64,000 nt of DNA, taken from the NCBI GenBank assembly GCA_964022665.1, contig CAXIDF010000001.1:512783-576782 (forward strand), given 5' to 3'. A program made the position numbers and the translations under genes. The notes beneath the pieces are model-generated. The model was not told the DNA's origin, did not search any database, and saw nothing but the letters and a program-made list of their open reading frames with translations. Positions 43,094 through 51,625 of the stretch are shown piece by piece (the first letter of the stretch is position 1; every line of letters begins with the position of its first letter). Source of the DNA: Haliea sp964022665. Its GTDB lineage: Bacteria; Pseudomonadota; Gammaproteobacteria; Pseudomonadales; Halieaceae.

Positions 43094-44392
43094 ATGCGTA
43101 CACCCATCTATAAAACACGCCGCGTAGCGCCTGCCGCGGCAGAATTCGACCAGAACCACCGGCGGGTCAACGACTTTATCGTCATGTCCGAAGGGGCGTC
43201 GAACGTTTATCTGATTGAAACCCCCGAAGGTGCCATTCTGATCAACAGCGGTATGGGCTTTGAGGCGCCCGTACACCTGCACAACCTGCAGTCGCTATCG
43301 AACTTCACCGATGTGAAATACCTGATAACAACCCAGGGCCACGTGGACCATGTGGGGGGCGTGCAATTCTTTCGCGACCGTCATCCCGGATTGAAGTACA
43401 TTGCGCAAGCGGGCAACGAGGAGCACCAGCAGTACGACCAGCGCCTGGGTACCTTCCGCAATGCGCGCTCTGCGTTCCGCTTCCAGGACGACTTCATGGG
43501 CGTGTTCCAACGCTATGCGCAGGCCGGCTACACCGATATCAATGCCCAGGATCGCCCCACGCCGGATCTGGTGTTCGAGAGCCGCCACGCCTTCTCCCTT
43601 GGCGGCCTGGAGGTCGAGTTGATAGCGGCGAAAGGTGCGGAGACCAACGATTCCCTGGTGGTATGGCTTCCGCAGCACGGTATCGTATTGACCGGCAACC
43701 TGTTCGGCTGCCCATTCGGTCATTTTCCCAACCTGGTGACTATCCGCGGCGATCGCTACCGGGATGCACTGACCTGCGCTGCGGCCGCACAGACTGTTCT
43801 CGACCTCAATGCCAGTTTGCTGCTCTACGGCCACCACGAACCCGTTGTGGGCGCGCAGGTCATCCGCGAGGAGATCGAGGCCTACCGCAACGCGTTGCTC
43901 TACGTGCACGACCAGGTTGTTACCGGCATGAACGCGGGCAAGGACCTGCACACGCTGCAAGCGGAAATCGAGCTGCCCGCTGCCTACGAGGTAGGGCAGG
44001 GCTATGGCACAGTGTGCTGGAGTGTGCGCGCCATCTGGGAAAACTATGCGGGCTGGTTCAAGCATGACTCCACCACCGAGTTGTATGCCGTGCCGCAGCA
44101 ACGTATCCACAGTGACCTGGTGGAGCTGGCGGGAGCGGATGCCCTGTTGCAGCGCGCCCGTGACAAGCATGCACAGGGTGAACCCGAGGCAGCACTGCAT
44201 CTTCTCGATATCCTGCTTCACCATGACGCAGCCAATGAAGATGCGCGCACACTGGCGGTAGCGGTGCACGAGGGCTTGCTGGCAGATGCCAGGCAGTTTG
44301 CCCACACCGGAAACTTCTGGCTCGAGGGCTGGCTGGAAAGCCGGATCAAGAGCCTCAAGGGCACAGACACCCCATCGTTGCAATTCAAGTAG
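43094..44392 (+). CDS. Alkylsulfatase-like MBL-fold protein with altered metal motif
   Basis: 432 residues. The zinc motif reads T-Q81-G-H83-V-D85-H86; the usual HxHxDH first His is Gln, from codon CAG. The remainder resembles the Pseudomonas SdsA1 / BDS1 alkylsulfatase branch: Gly-Ala-Glu183-Thr-Asn-Asp-Ser, Tyr-Gly-His247-His248-Glu-Pro, and a C-terminal region (about 330-432) like the family's dimerisation and SCP2-like parts, though shorter. It could cleave alkyl sulfate or another ester, with reduced or altered metal binding. It lies in an operon with a sulfotransferase, an alcohol dehydrogenase and an SDR. Confidence 0.75.
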   Translation: MRTPIYKTRRVAPAAAEFDQNHRRVNDFIVMSEGASNVYLIETPEGAILINSGMGFEAPVHLHNLQSLSNFTDVKYLITTQGHVDHVGGVQFFRDRHPGLKYIAQAGNEEHQQYDQRLGTFRNARSAFRFQDDFMGVFQRYAQAGYTDINAQDRPTPDLVFESRHAFSLGGLEVELIAAKGAETNDSLVVWLPQHGIVLTGNLFGCPFGHFPNLVTIRGDRYRDALTCAAAAQTVLDLNASLLLYGHHEPVVGAQVIREEIEAYRNALLYVHDQVVTGMNAGKDLHTLQAEIELPAAYEVGQGYGTVCWSVRAIWENYAGWFKHDSTTELYAVPQQRIHSDLVELAGADALLQRARDKHAQGEPEAALHLLDILLHHDAANEDARTLAVAVHEGLLADARQFAHTGNFWLEGWLESRIKSLKGTDTPSLQFK

Positions 44393-44419
44393 ACCGCACA
44401 CAATTCGTACAAGGAGTCG

Positions 44420-45685
44420 ATGCAATTGGCCGATATCACTATTGACGACCTCGCGCACCCCGTCCTCACCGACGCGCAGCGTGCAGCGCACGAATACACG
44501 CGTTCCCTGCAGGTGGACCTCACCCCGGCCTCTATCATGGCGGAAGCCGAGGTTAAGACAGGATTGCAGGACTGGGGCGCGATGGACTTCCATGAGCGCC
44601 TGCAACTGCTATGCGATGAATGGAGTAGTGATGGCGGCCTGACCAATATTGGCCGCATGAGCCTGCGCGGCAAACTGCTGCAACATGCAACGAGCCGGTT
44701 GTTGATCCACGACACGTTCAAGCGGCATCCGGAAATCCACGACATCCAGATCAAAGAGCCGATCATCGTCGCCGGCCTGCCACGCTCCGGAACGACGCAC
44801 CTGCTGAACCTGATGGCGGCCGATCCACGCCTGCGCGCCCTGCCGCTGTGGGAGTCCTATGAGCCGGTGCCGTTGCCCAGTGAAGCCGATAGCGAGGCCG
44901 CTATCGACCCGCGCTACCAGCGCTGCGAGGAGGCCTGGCAGAACATGCAGCTGATGACGCCTCACCTTGCCGCCATGCACCCGATGAACCCCGATCATAT
45001 CCACGAGGAACTGGAGCTGATGGGGCCGAATTTCGCGTCCTACAATTATGAGTGGCTGAGTTTTTCCCCGCGCTGGCGCGACCATTACTACCGGGAAGAC
45101 CAGACGCCTCATTACGCGTACATGCGCGATGTATTGAAGCTGCTCACCTGGCAGCAACGCGATACCCCGCTGCCGACACGCTGGGTACTGAAATGTCCGC
45201 AGCATCTGGAGCAGTTACCCGTGCTGCGCAAGGTCTTTCCGGATGCCACTGTGGCGGTGACCCACCGGGATCCGGTGGACGTGATCCAATCCTCAGTCAC
45301 CATGCTGGCCTACGGACAGCGCATGAGCCGAAAAAGCGTCATGACCACGGAGCTGCTGGATTACTGGAGCGACCGGGTCGAGCATCTCCTGCGCGCCTGT
45401 GTGCGCGATCGCGCTGCCTATCCCGCGGCGCAGTCCATCGACGTGCCGTTTCGCCAGCTCATCCGCGACGACGTGGGCATGGTCGAGCGCATCTACCACA
45501 AAGCCGGGCTGGCAATGACCGATACCGCGCGCACCGCGCTTTCTACCTTTGCCACCGAGCACCAGTCCGACTACGGCCGTGTGCGTTACGACCTCAAGGG
45601 CCAGTTCGGTATCAGCCCCGATGAGCTGCGAGAACGCTTCAATTTTTACTTTGATGCCTTTCCCTTTTTGCGCAAGGAAGACTGA
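44420..45685 (+). CDS. P-loop sulfotransferase family protein
   Basis: 421 residues; AAGGAGT precedes the ATG. The PAPS 5'-phosphosulfate loop is G119-LPRSGTTHLL-N. Later motifs Leu-Lys-Cys-Pro-Gln-His and His-Arg-Asp-Pro-Val-Asp-Val-Ile-Gln-Ser-Ser form the 3'-phosphate site, as in the Sulfotransfer_3 group. It would sulfonate a hydroxyl from PAPS, or act on another activated donor; the large group includes uncharacterised members in many marine gammaproteobacteria. Co-transcribed with MBL and SDR genes. Confidence 0.85.
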   Translation: MQLADITIDDLAHPVLTDAQRAAHEYTRSLQVDLTPASIMAEAEVKTGLQDWGAMDFHERLQLLCDEWSSDGGLTNIGRMSLRGKLLQHATSRLLIHDTFKRHPEIHDIQIKEPIIVAGLPRSGTTHLLNLMAADPRLRALPLWESYEPVPLPSEADSEAAIDPRYQRCEEAWQNMQLMTPHLAAMHPMNPDHIHEELELMGPNFASYNYEWLSFSPRWRDHYYREDQTPHYAYMRDVLKLLTWQQRDTPLPTRWVLKCPQHLEQLPVLRKVFPDATVAVTHRDPVDVIQSSVTMLAYGQRMSRKSVMTTELLDYWSDRVEHLLRACVRDRAAYPAAQSIDVPFRQLIRDDVGMVERIYHKAGLAMTDTARTALSTFATEHQSDYGRVRYDLKGQFGISPDELRERFNFYFDAFPFLRKED

Positions 45686-45689
45686 GCCG

Positions 45690-46442
45690 ATGCAAAATTC
45701 AGTGACATACAACTACTCGGGCGCTCTCGTGCTCGTGACGGGCGGCACCAGCGGCATCGGTTACGGTATCGCCAGCGCGTTTGCCGAAGCCGGTGCCACG
45801 GTAATGATTACCGGAACCCGGTCAGGCCCACAGGACTACAAGGACGTCGACCTGGCTGCGTTCGAGTACCGGCAATTGCGGCTCCAGGACACCGACGCGA
45901 TACTGGCACTGGCGTCGAGCCTCGACGGGCTGGATATTCTGGTCAATAACGCCGGCGCCAGCATGCCCGCCGGCGACGAATGGACACATGAAGGTTTCGA
46001 GGAAGCGATACGCGTCAACCTGTTGTCTGCCTTTCACATGGCGCGGGCCTGTTTCGATCACCTGAGCAACAGCACCCTGAGTGGCGGTGCCAGTGTTATC
46101 GGCATTGCCTCGCTGACCTCGTTCTTTGCCAACGAAATGACCCCGGGCTACGGGGCGGCGAAGGCCGGCATCGCCCAGATGGCGAAATCCATGGGCCTGA
46201 CCTGGGCGCGCCATGGCATACGCGCCAACGCCATCGCGGCCGGGCTTACCGACACGCGCATGACCGGCTTCATGAAGGATATTCCCGAGATGAACCAGCC
46301 GATCATTGACCGCACGCCCCTGCAGCGTTGGGGGCAACCGGCGGATATCGCCGGGGCTGCGTTGTATCTGTGCAGCGAGCAGGCGAGTTTTGTCACCGGG
46401 CAAACCCTGATCGTCGATGGCGGCTACACCCTCGGGGTGTGA
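45690..46442 (+). CDS. Short-chain dehydrogenase/reductase (SDR)
   Basis: 250 residues from ATG 45690, 4 bases after the sulfotransferase stop; the longer frame beginning 45549 is inside that gene. TGGTSGIG nucleotide motif at 17-24, NNAG, and Tyr-Gly-Ala-Ala-Lys in Pro-Gly-Tyr-Gly-Ala-Ala-Lys (catalytic YxxxK). C-terminal Gly-Gly-Tyr-Thr-Leu-Gly is typical. It is the last gene of the operon. With the zinc ADH upstream it gives the pathway two oxidation steps. Confidence 0.9.
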   Translation: MQNSVTYNYSGALVLVTGGTSGIGYGIASAFAEAGATVMITGTRSGPQDYKDVDLAAFEYRQLRLQDTDAILALASSLDGLDILVNNAGASMPAGDEWTHEGFEEAIRVNLLSAFHMARACFDHLSNSTLSGGASVIGIASLTSFFANEMTPGYGAAKAGIAQMAKSMGLTWARHGIRANAIAAGLTDTRMTGFMKDIPEMNQPIIDRTPLQRWGQPADIAGAALYLCSEQASFVTGQTLIVDGGYTLGV

Positions 46443-46502
46443 TTGCCATGGTGACGCCAGTGTGGCCGGCCGCGATGGCTGCTGGCCGAGAGGTTCAGTC
46501 GA

Positions 46503-47864
46503 CTACGCCACGCCGTAATGCGCTGCGGTTTCGTCCAGCGCCTGCAGCAGCTTTGCCACCAGCGTATCGATCTCTTCCCGGTTACTGATCAGGGGCGGTG
46601 CCATGATCATGGCGTCACCTGTCTGGCGCACCATCAGCCCGTTGCTGTTGGCGCGGTCGCGACAGTGCACTGCGGCCTGGCTGTCGGGAGCCAGGCGAGC
46701 CCGGGTGTTCTTGTCGCGCACCAGTTCCACCGCAGCAAACATGCCCCTGCCGCGCACCTCGCCGACGATGGGGTGGTCTTGCAGGGCTTGCAGCTGGCTC
46801 TGGAAGTGGGGAGCGATCTGCTCTGCGGCAGTCTGGATGATGTTGGTCTCGCGCAACGTGTGCAGGGTGGCCAGGCCTGCGGCACAGGAGGCCGGGTGCC
46901 CGGAGTAAGTGACCCCGTGGGTGAATTCGCCGCCATGGGCCAGCAGCACATCCGCGATCTGGTCGCTGATCATCACGCCGCCGAGGGGAATGTAGCCATT
47001 GGTGATGGCCTTGGCGAAAGTCATCAACTGCGGGCGAATACCGTAGGTATCACTGCCAAACCACTGCCCGGTGCGGCCGAAGCCGCAGATGACTTCGTCG
47101 GCAATGAGCAGAATGTCGCGTTCGTCGCAGATCCGCTGGATCTCGGGCCAGTAGGTGTCCGGGGGCACGATTACGCCGCCGGCTCCCTGTATCGGTTCGG
47201 CGATGAAAGCGGCGACGTTGTCCTCGCCCAGCTCGTCGATCTTGGCTTCCAGCTCCCGGGCCACCTTGATGCCGAATTCGTCCGGCGACAGGTCGCCCCC
47301 CTCGGCGAACCAGTGGGGCTGGTTGATATGGTGCACGTAATTCAGGCCCCATACCTGCTGGTGCATGGGGTTCATGCCGCCCAGGGAGCCGGCGGCGATG
47401 GTGGAGCCGTGGTAGGCGTTTTTGCGGCTGATGAAGTGCTTTTTATTCGGTTTGCCCAGCAGGTCGTAGTAGCGGTGCACCAGGCGAATATTGGTATCGT
47501 TGGCTTCCGAGCCTGAATTGGTGAAGAAGACGTGGTTGAAGCGCTCGGGCGTGATTTCGACCAGCGCCCTGGCCAGCTCGACAGCGGGCTGGTTGGAGCA
47601 GCGGAAAAAGTTGTTGTAGAAGGGCAGCTCCTGTAACTGCCTGTAAATGGCCTCAACGATCTGGTGCTGGCTGTAGCCAAGGTTGCAGCACCAGAGGCCG
47701 GACATGCCGTCGAGCAGTTTGTTGCCGTCGGTATCGTAGATATAAATGTGCTCTGCGCGGTTCACGATCCGGCCGCCGCTGGCCGCGTAGTCGCGCAGAT
47801 CAGTAAACGGGTGGAAGTGGTGTGAGCGGTCGAGTTCTTTGAGGTTGATAGCGTCGTTGTGCAT
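46503..47864 (-). CDS. spuC: Putrescine-pyruvate-type aminotransferase (SpuC-like)
   Basis: 453 residues from ATG 47864. PLP-dependent class III transaminase: Schiff-base Lys285 in Phe-Ala-Lys-Ala-Ile-Thr-Asn-Gly-Tyr-Ile-Pro-Leu-Gly-Gly, Asp256 in Ala-Asp-Glu-Val-Ile-Cys-Gly-Phe-Gly, and substrate-pocket motifs Trp-Cys-Cys-Asn-Leu-Gly-Tyr and Thr-Asn-Ser-Gly-Ser-Glu. The sequence is close along its length to Pseudomonas SpuC as I recall it (Gly-Met-x-Gly-Leu-Trp-Cys, Pro-Ile-Gln-Gly-Ala-Gly-Gly-Val-Ile). It would transfer the amino group of putrescine or another omega-amine to pyruvate. It is divergent from a PuuA-like gene, which supports polyamine use. Confidence 0.88.
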   Translation of the reverse strand: MHNDAINLKELDRSHHFHPFTDLRDYAASGGRIVNRAEHIYIYDTDGNKLLDGMSGLWCCNLGYSQHQIVEAIYRQLQELPFYNNFFRCSNQPAVELARALVEITPERFNHVFFTNSGSEANDTNIRLVHRYYDLLGKPNKKHFISRKNAYHGSTIAAGSLGGMNPMHQQVWGLNYVHHINQPHWFAEGGDLSPDEFGIKVARELEAKIDELGEDNVAAFIAEPIQGAGGVIVPPDTYWPEIQRICDERDILLIADEVICGFGRTGQWFGSDTYGIRPQLMTFAKAITNGYIPLGGVMISDQIADVLLAHGGEFTHGVTYSGHPASCAAGLATLHTLRETNIIQTAAEQIAPHFQSQLQALQDHPIVGEVRGRGMFAAVELVRDKNTRARLAPDSQAAVHCRDRANSNGLMVRQTGDAMIMAPPLISNREEIDTLVAKLLQALDETAAHYGVA

Positions 47865-48071
47865 TCCAGCGGTCCTGTGTTTCTGCGTGGGCCCGGTGTA
47901 GCCGCGCAGGTGCAGAGCGTAGTTTAATGTACAGTGGGCCCAGTGTGGCACAGGGCCACAGCGAATCCACTACCGCCATCAGGTGTTTTTGTCCGGGGCT
48001 GTCAGCGCCCGCGCCCCGCATGGCGCTGTAGGCGGATTGCCCGGCGAGAAGCACACAGGAAGCCAGACACA

Positions 48072-49421
48072 ATGGAGAATGCGCAGCAGCACTTGCAGGA
48101 CTTTCTGCAGGGCAACCCGGATATCGAGGTGTTCGAAGTCATGCTGCCGGATATCGGCGGTGGCTTGCGTGGCAAATGGGTGAACCGCGACAAGATCCAC
48201 AAAGTGGTAGCCGGTGAGCTGAAGCTGCCGGCGAGCTCGGTGGCCTTTGACGCCTGGGGGCGCGACATCGAGGCCTGGATAGCCACCGGTGGTGACGGCG
48301 ATGGCTATTGCGAAGCGGATGCGAGTACGCTGGCACGTGTGCCATGGATGCCCCGCGCCACCGGCCAGGTGATGCTGTCCATGCGCGAGGCCGATGGCAG
48401 CCCCGGTGCGCTCGACCCGCGCTTTCTCGTGCGCAATATTCTGCAGCGCTTTGCCGAGCGGGGCCTCACCCCGGTGCTGGCTACGGAGATGGAGTTCTAT
48501 TTGCTGGGTCCTGATAGCGATGCACTGGGGCGCCCCCTGCACACGCAGTCAGACCGCGTGGGTGGGCAATTGCATGCCGGGCAAACCTACGGCCTGGATA
48601 CCATGGCGGATATGGCGCCGCTGATGCATGACATCCGCGATGCCTGCAACGTCCAGCGGCTGCCGGTGGATACCCTGATCAAGGAGGGCGCTCCGTCACA
48701 GTACGAAATCAACCTGTTGCACTGTGCGGACGCCCTCAAGGCCTGTGACCAGGCGGTCATGTTGCGGCGGCTAATCCGCGGGGTGGCTCGCAATCACTCT
48801 CTGCGCGCCACGTTCATGGCGAAGCCGTTTGGTGATCTTGCGGGCAATGGCATGCACGTGCATTGCAGTGTGCTGGATGCCGATGGCAACAATCTGTTTG
48901 ATGATGGTACGGACACCGGCACCCCCCAATTGCGCCAGGCGATCGCCGGCTGTCTCGCCAGCATGGAGGACTGCATGCTGCTGTTTGCGCCGCACCTGAA
49001 TTCCTACCGCCGTTTCCGTCGCGGCACCCATGCCCCTGAAGCCCCCTGCTGGGGCTACGAGAATCGCACGGTCTCGGTGCGGATACCGGCGGATCAGCCC
49101 GTGGCAACGCGGATCGAGCATCGGCTCGCCGGGGCGGATGCGCACCCGCACCTGGTGGTTGCGGCCATACTGGCGGGCATGCTGCACGGGATTGAACATC
49201 AACTGGAGCCACCGCCGCCCGTAGTCGGTAATGCCTACGATCAGGTGGCGCGCACGCTGCCGCAGTATTGGCCGGATGCGGTGGAGCGCTTTCGCAATTC
49301 TGTGTTCATCCGCGAGCATTTCGGTGCCGAATTTCAGCGCGTATTCACACTGATGAAAGAACAGGAAATGCACGAGTTCGACCGTCAGGTGACGCCTCTG
49401 GAGTACGACACCTCCTTGTGA
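48072..49421 (+). CDS. Gamma-glutamylpolyamine synthetase-like (glutamine synthetase family)
   Basis: 449 residues from ATG 48072, with AGGAAG upstream. Glutamine synthetase type I fold; motifs Glu-Met-Glu-Phe-Tyr-Leu for metal, Asn-Gly-Met-His-Val-His-Cys-Ser for the ATP/glutamate region, Arg-Arg-Gly-Thr-His-Ala-Pro and Asn-Arg-Thr-Val-Ser-Val-Arg-Ile-Pro. The start (D-I-E-V-F-E-V-M-L-P-D-I-G-G) matches the PuuA/SpuI branch that ligates glutamate to putrescine or spermidine. It is divergent from a putrescine-type aminotransferase, so the two should serve alternative entries to polyamine breakdown. No puuB, puuC or puuD nearby. Confidence 0.82.
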   Translation: MENAQQHLQDFLQGNPDIEVFEVMLPDIGGGLRGKWVNRDKIHKVVAGELKLPASSVAFDAWGRDIEAWIATGGDGDGYCEADASTLARVPWMPRATGQVMLSMREADGSPGALDPRFLVRNILQRFAERGLTPVLATEMEFYLLGPDSDALGRPLHTQSDRVGGQLHAGQTYGLDTMADMAPLMHDIRDACNVQRLPVDTLIKEGAPSQYEINLLHCADALKACDQAVMLRRLIRGVARNHSLRATFMAKPFGDLAGNGMHVHCSVLDADGNNLFDDGTDTGTPQLRQAIAGCLASMEDCMLLFAPHLNSYRRFRRGTHAPEAPCWGYENRTVSVRIPADQPVATRIEHRLAGADAHPHLVVAAILAGMLHGIEHQLEPPPPVVGNAYDQVARTLPQYWPDAVERFRNSVFIREHFGAEFQRVFTLMKEQEMHEFDRQVTPLEYDTSL

Positions 49422-49426
49422 GAGTT

Positions 49427-49520
49427 TTCAGTAAGGGAAAAACTGATAAAAAACGATTAAAAATCGAATAGATCGAATAATGCGCGGCCGGTAGGCTGTG
49501 CGCTCCTATCTTCAGTAAGG
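49427..49520. repeat. Repeated motifs in an AT-rich leader before the carbonic anhydrase gene
   Basis: TTCAGTAAGG occurs at 49427-49436 and again at 49511-49520, the second copy containing the ribosome site. Between them are CGATT-AAA-AATCG (49454-49466) and a tandem ATCGAATA pair (49463-49470, 49472-49479; 9-base period). The block is conspicuously AT-rich against the GC-rich flanks. A regulator site or promoter is likely; a single -10/-35 pair is not clear. Confidence 0.5.
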
Positions 49521-49528
49521 AGCTGATC

Positions 49529-50239
49529 ATGAAGGCACTAAGAACACTCACCCAGGCACTGGCTATGACGGCCGCCGTCGGTGTAGCTGCCCCCATCGCC
49601 ACCGCCCTCGAGGCACCGGTCACGCAAACGGCCATGACTCAGGCGGCTCTGAGCCCGGCGGATGCAGTGGCAATGCTGAAAGCGGGGAATGAGCGCTTCG
49701 TGGAGGGCGACATGTTGCAGCGCGATTTGCCCGACCAGGTTGAGGCAACGGCGGCGGGCCAGTATCCGCACTCGATCGTGCTGGGTTGCATCGATTCCCG
49801 CGTTCCTCCAGAGCTGGTGTTTGACCAGGGCCTGGGTGATATCTTCAGCCCGCGCATTGCCGGCAACGTGGTAACGCCTGAACTGTTGGGCAGCATGGAG
49901 TTCGCCGCTGCCGTTGCAGGTTCCAAGGCGATTGTAGTGCTTGGGCATACCGCATGTGGTGCGGTGAAGGGGGCTTGTGACGGGGTGGAGATGGGTAACC
50001 TCACCAGTAACCTGGCACATATCCACGCCGCAGTGGAGGCGGTGCCCACCACGAGTGGCCCGCGCGATTCCAGCAACAGCGAATGGGTGAATGACGTTGC
50101 GGAGAAGAACGTGTCGCTCACCGTTGCCAAGATCCTGCAGGACAGCCCGGTACTCAAGGGCCTGGTCGATCAGGGCAAGCTGACCGTGGTCGGCGCCATG
50201 TACGATGTATCCACCGGTGAGGTGGACTTCCTCGACTGA
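49529..50239 (+). CDS. Periplasmic beta-carbonic anhydrase
   Basis: 236 residues. A Sec signal peptide (Lys-Arg start region, hydrophobic 9-24, Ala-rich cut near 26-28) precedes a beta-CA domain. Zinc ligands C87, H140 and C143, with the D89-x-R91 dyad in C-I-D-S-R, are all present (LGHTACGAVKGAC). It interconverts CO2 and bicarbonate in the periplasm, unusual because most beta-CA enzymes are cytoplasmic. The start ATG has AAGGAG upstream. It is preceded by a repeat-rich control region. Confidence 0.92.
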   Translation: MKALRTLTQALAMTAAVGVAAPIATALEAPVTQTAMTQAALSPADAVAMLKAGNERFVEGDMLQRDLPDQVEATAAGQYPHSIVLGCIDSRVPPELVFDQGLGDIFSPRIAGNVVTPELLGSMEFAAAVAGSKAIVVLGHTACGAVKGACDGVEMGNLTSNLAHIHAAVEAVPTTSGPRDSSNSEWVNDVAEKNVSLTVAKILQDSPVLKGLVDQGKLTVVGAMYDVSTGEVDFLD

Positions 50240-50294
50240 TCCTCTCCCCTGGATCTGCTGCGCCAGTAGGTGGGATGTACGTAGACACCACACT

Positions 50295-50322
50295 TTGTCG
50301 ATCCCGCCAGGGCTGCTATCGT
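50295..50322 (+). promoter_or_regulatory. Possible promoter of the acyl-CoA dehydrogenase gene
   Basis: TTGTCG (50295-50300), a 16-base spacer and TATCGT (50317-50322). Predicted start near 50329, 25 bases before the ATG at 50354. Confidence 0.35.
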
Positions 50323-50353
50323 AAGCGCTCTGGATATCGGTCAAAGGTGTTAC

Positions 50354-51538
50354 ATGGAAGCGGGAAAGCGCTGGCAGCGGCTCAACTGGGAAGATCCCTT
50401 CCTGCTTGAGCAGCAGTTGTCGGATGAACAGCGCATGGTGCGTGACAGCGCGCGCCATTACGCACAGGAAAAGCTGCGACCACGCGTGCGTGAGGCCTTT
50501 CGCCACGAAGACACCGACCTGGCGATTTTTCGTGAGATGGGTGACCTCGGGTTGCTGGGTAGCACCATCGACGGTTACGGTTGCCCTGGCGTCGATTACA
50601 TCAGTTACGGGCTGATTGCCCGGGAAGTCGAACGCGTGGACTCTGGCTACCGCTCCATGATGAGCGTGCAGTCGTCGCTGGTGATGTATCCCATCCATGC
50701 CTATGGCAACGAAGCACAACGCGAGCAGTATCTGCCTCGCCTTGCCAGTGGCGAGTGGATAGGCTGCTTCGGCCTCACCGAACCCGATTACGGCTCCGAC
50801 CCCGGCGGCATGATTACCCGTGCGCGCAGTGTGGCGGGCGGTTATCGACTCAGCGGCAGCAAGATGTGGATAACCAACAGCCCGGTGGCCGATATTTTTG
50901 TCGTGTGGGCGAAGACCGACGACGGCAAGATTCGCGGGTTTATCCTGGAACGCGGCATGGAGGGCCTGAGCACACCCACAATAACGGGCAAGCTGGCCCT
51001 GCGAGCGTCAGTGACCGGGCAAATCGTGCTGGATGACGTGTTCGTGAGTGAGGCCCAGTTGCTACCCGGCGTGGAGGGGCTGAAAGGTCCGTTCGGCTGC
51101 CTCAACAACGCCCGCTACGGTATTGCCTGGGGCGCTTTGGGTGCCGCGGAAACCTGCTGGTTCGCGGCGCGGGACTACACCCTGGAGCGCAGCCAGTTCG
51201 GGCGCCCACTGGCCGCCACGCAACTCGTGCAGCTGAAGCTGGCGGATATGCAGACTGAGATCAGCCTCGGTCTGCAAGGCTGCTACCGCGCCGGGCAGCT
51301 GCTCGATGCCGGACAGATCGCCCCGGAACTCATTTCCCTGATCAAGCGCAATTCCTGTGGCAAGGCGCTGCATATCGCGCGTCAGGCGCGGGACATGCTG
51401 GGGGGCAATGGCATCTCCGATGAGTATCCCGTCATGCGCCACATGGTCAATCTCGAGGTGGTGAACACCTATGAGGGTACGCACGATGTGCACGCGCTGA
51501 TACTCGGGCGCAGCCAGACCGATATACCCGCATTCTGA
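50354..51538 (+). CDS. gcdH: Glutaryl-CoA dehydrogenase family acyl-CoA dehydrogenase
   Basis: 394 residues. The segment Ser-Gly-Tyr-Arg-Ser-Met-Met-Ser-Val-Gln-Ser-Ser-Leu-Val-Met and the C-terminal Asn-Thr-Tyr-E374-Gly-Thr-His-Asp-Val-His-Ala-Leu-Ile-Leu-Gly-Arg with the catalytic Glu are the glutaryl-CoA dehydrogenase hallmarks. FAD is held by Ser-Lys-Met-Trp-Ile-Thr-Asn-Ser. It oxidatively decarboxylates glutaryl-CoA to crotonyl-CoA in lysine and tryptophan degradation. A glutaryl-CoA-forming CoA-transferase is not next to it, so a non-decarboxylating relative cannot be excluded. Confidence 0.85.
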   Translation: MEAGKRWQRLNWEDPFLLEQQLSDEQRMVRDSARHYAQEKLRPRVREAFRHEDTDLAIFREMGDLGLLGSTIDGYGCPGVDYISYGLIAREVERVDSGYRSMMSVQSSLVMYPIHAYGNEAQREQYLPRLASGEWIGCFGLTEPDYGSDPGGMITRARSVAGGYRLSGSKMWITNSPVADIFVVWAKTDDGKIRGFILERGMEGLSTPTITGKLALRASVTGQIVLDDVFVSEAQLLPGVEGLKGPFGCLNNARYGIAWGALGAAETCWFAARDYTLERSQFGRPLAATQLVQLKLADMQTEISLGLQGCYRAGQLLDAGQIAPELISLIKRNSCGKALHIARQARDMLGGNGISDEYPVMRHMVNLEVVNTYEGTHDVHALILGRSQTDIPAF

Positions 51539-51625
51539 GCGGAGCATGCGGTGCGCGCTGGCGAGGGCGCGCCGGCTTCGTTCACACTCAAGCGCTTGCC
51601 GCACAACACAGGTATCGATACGTTT

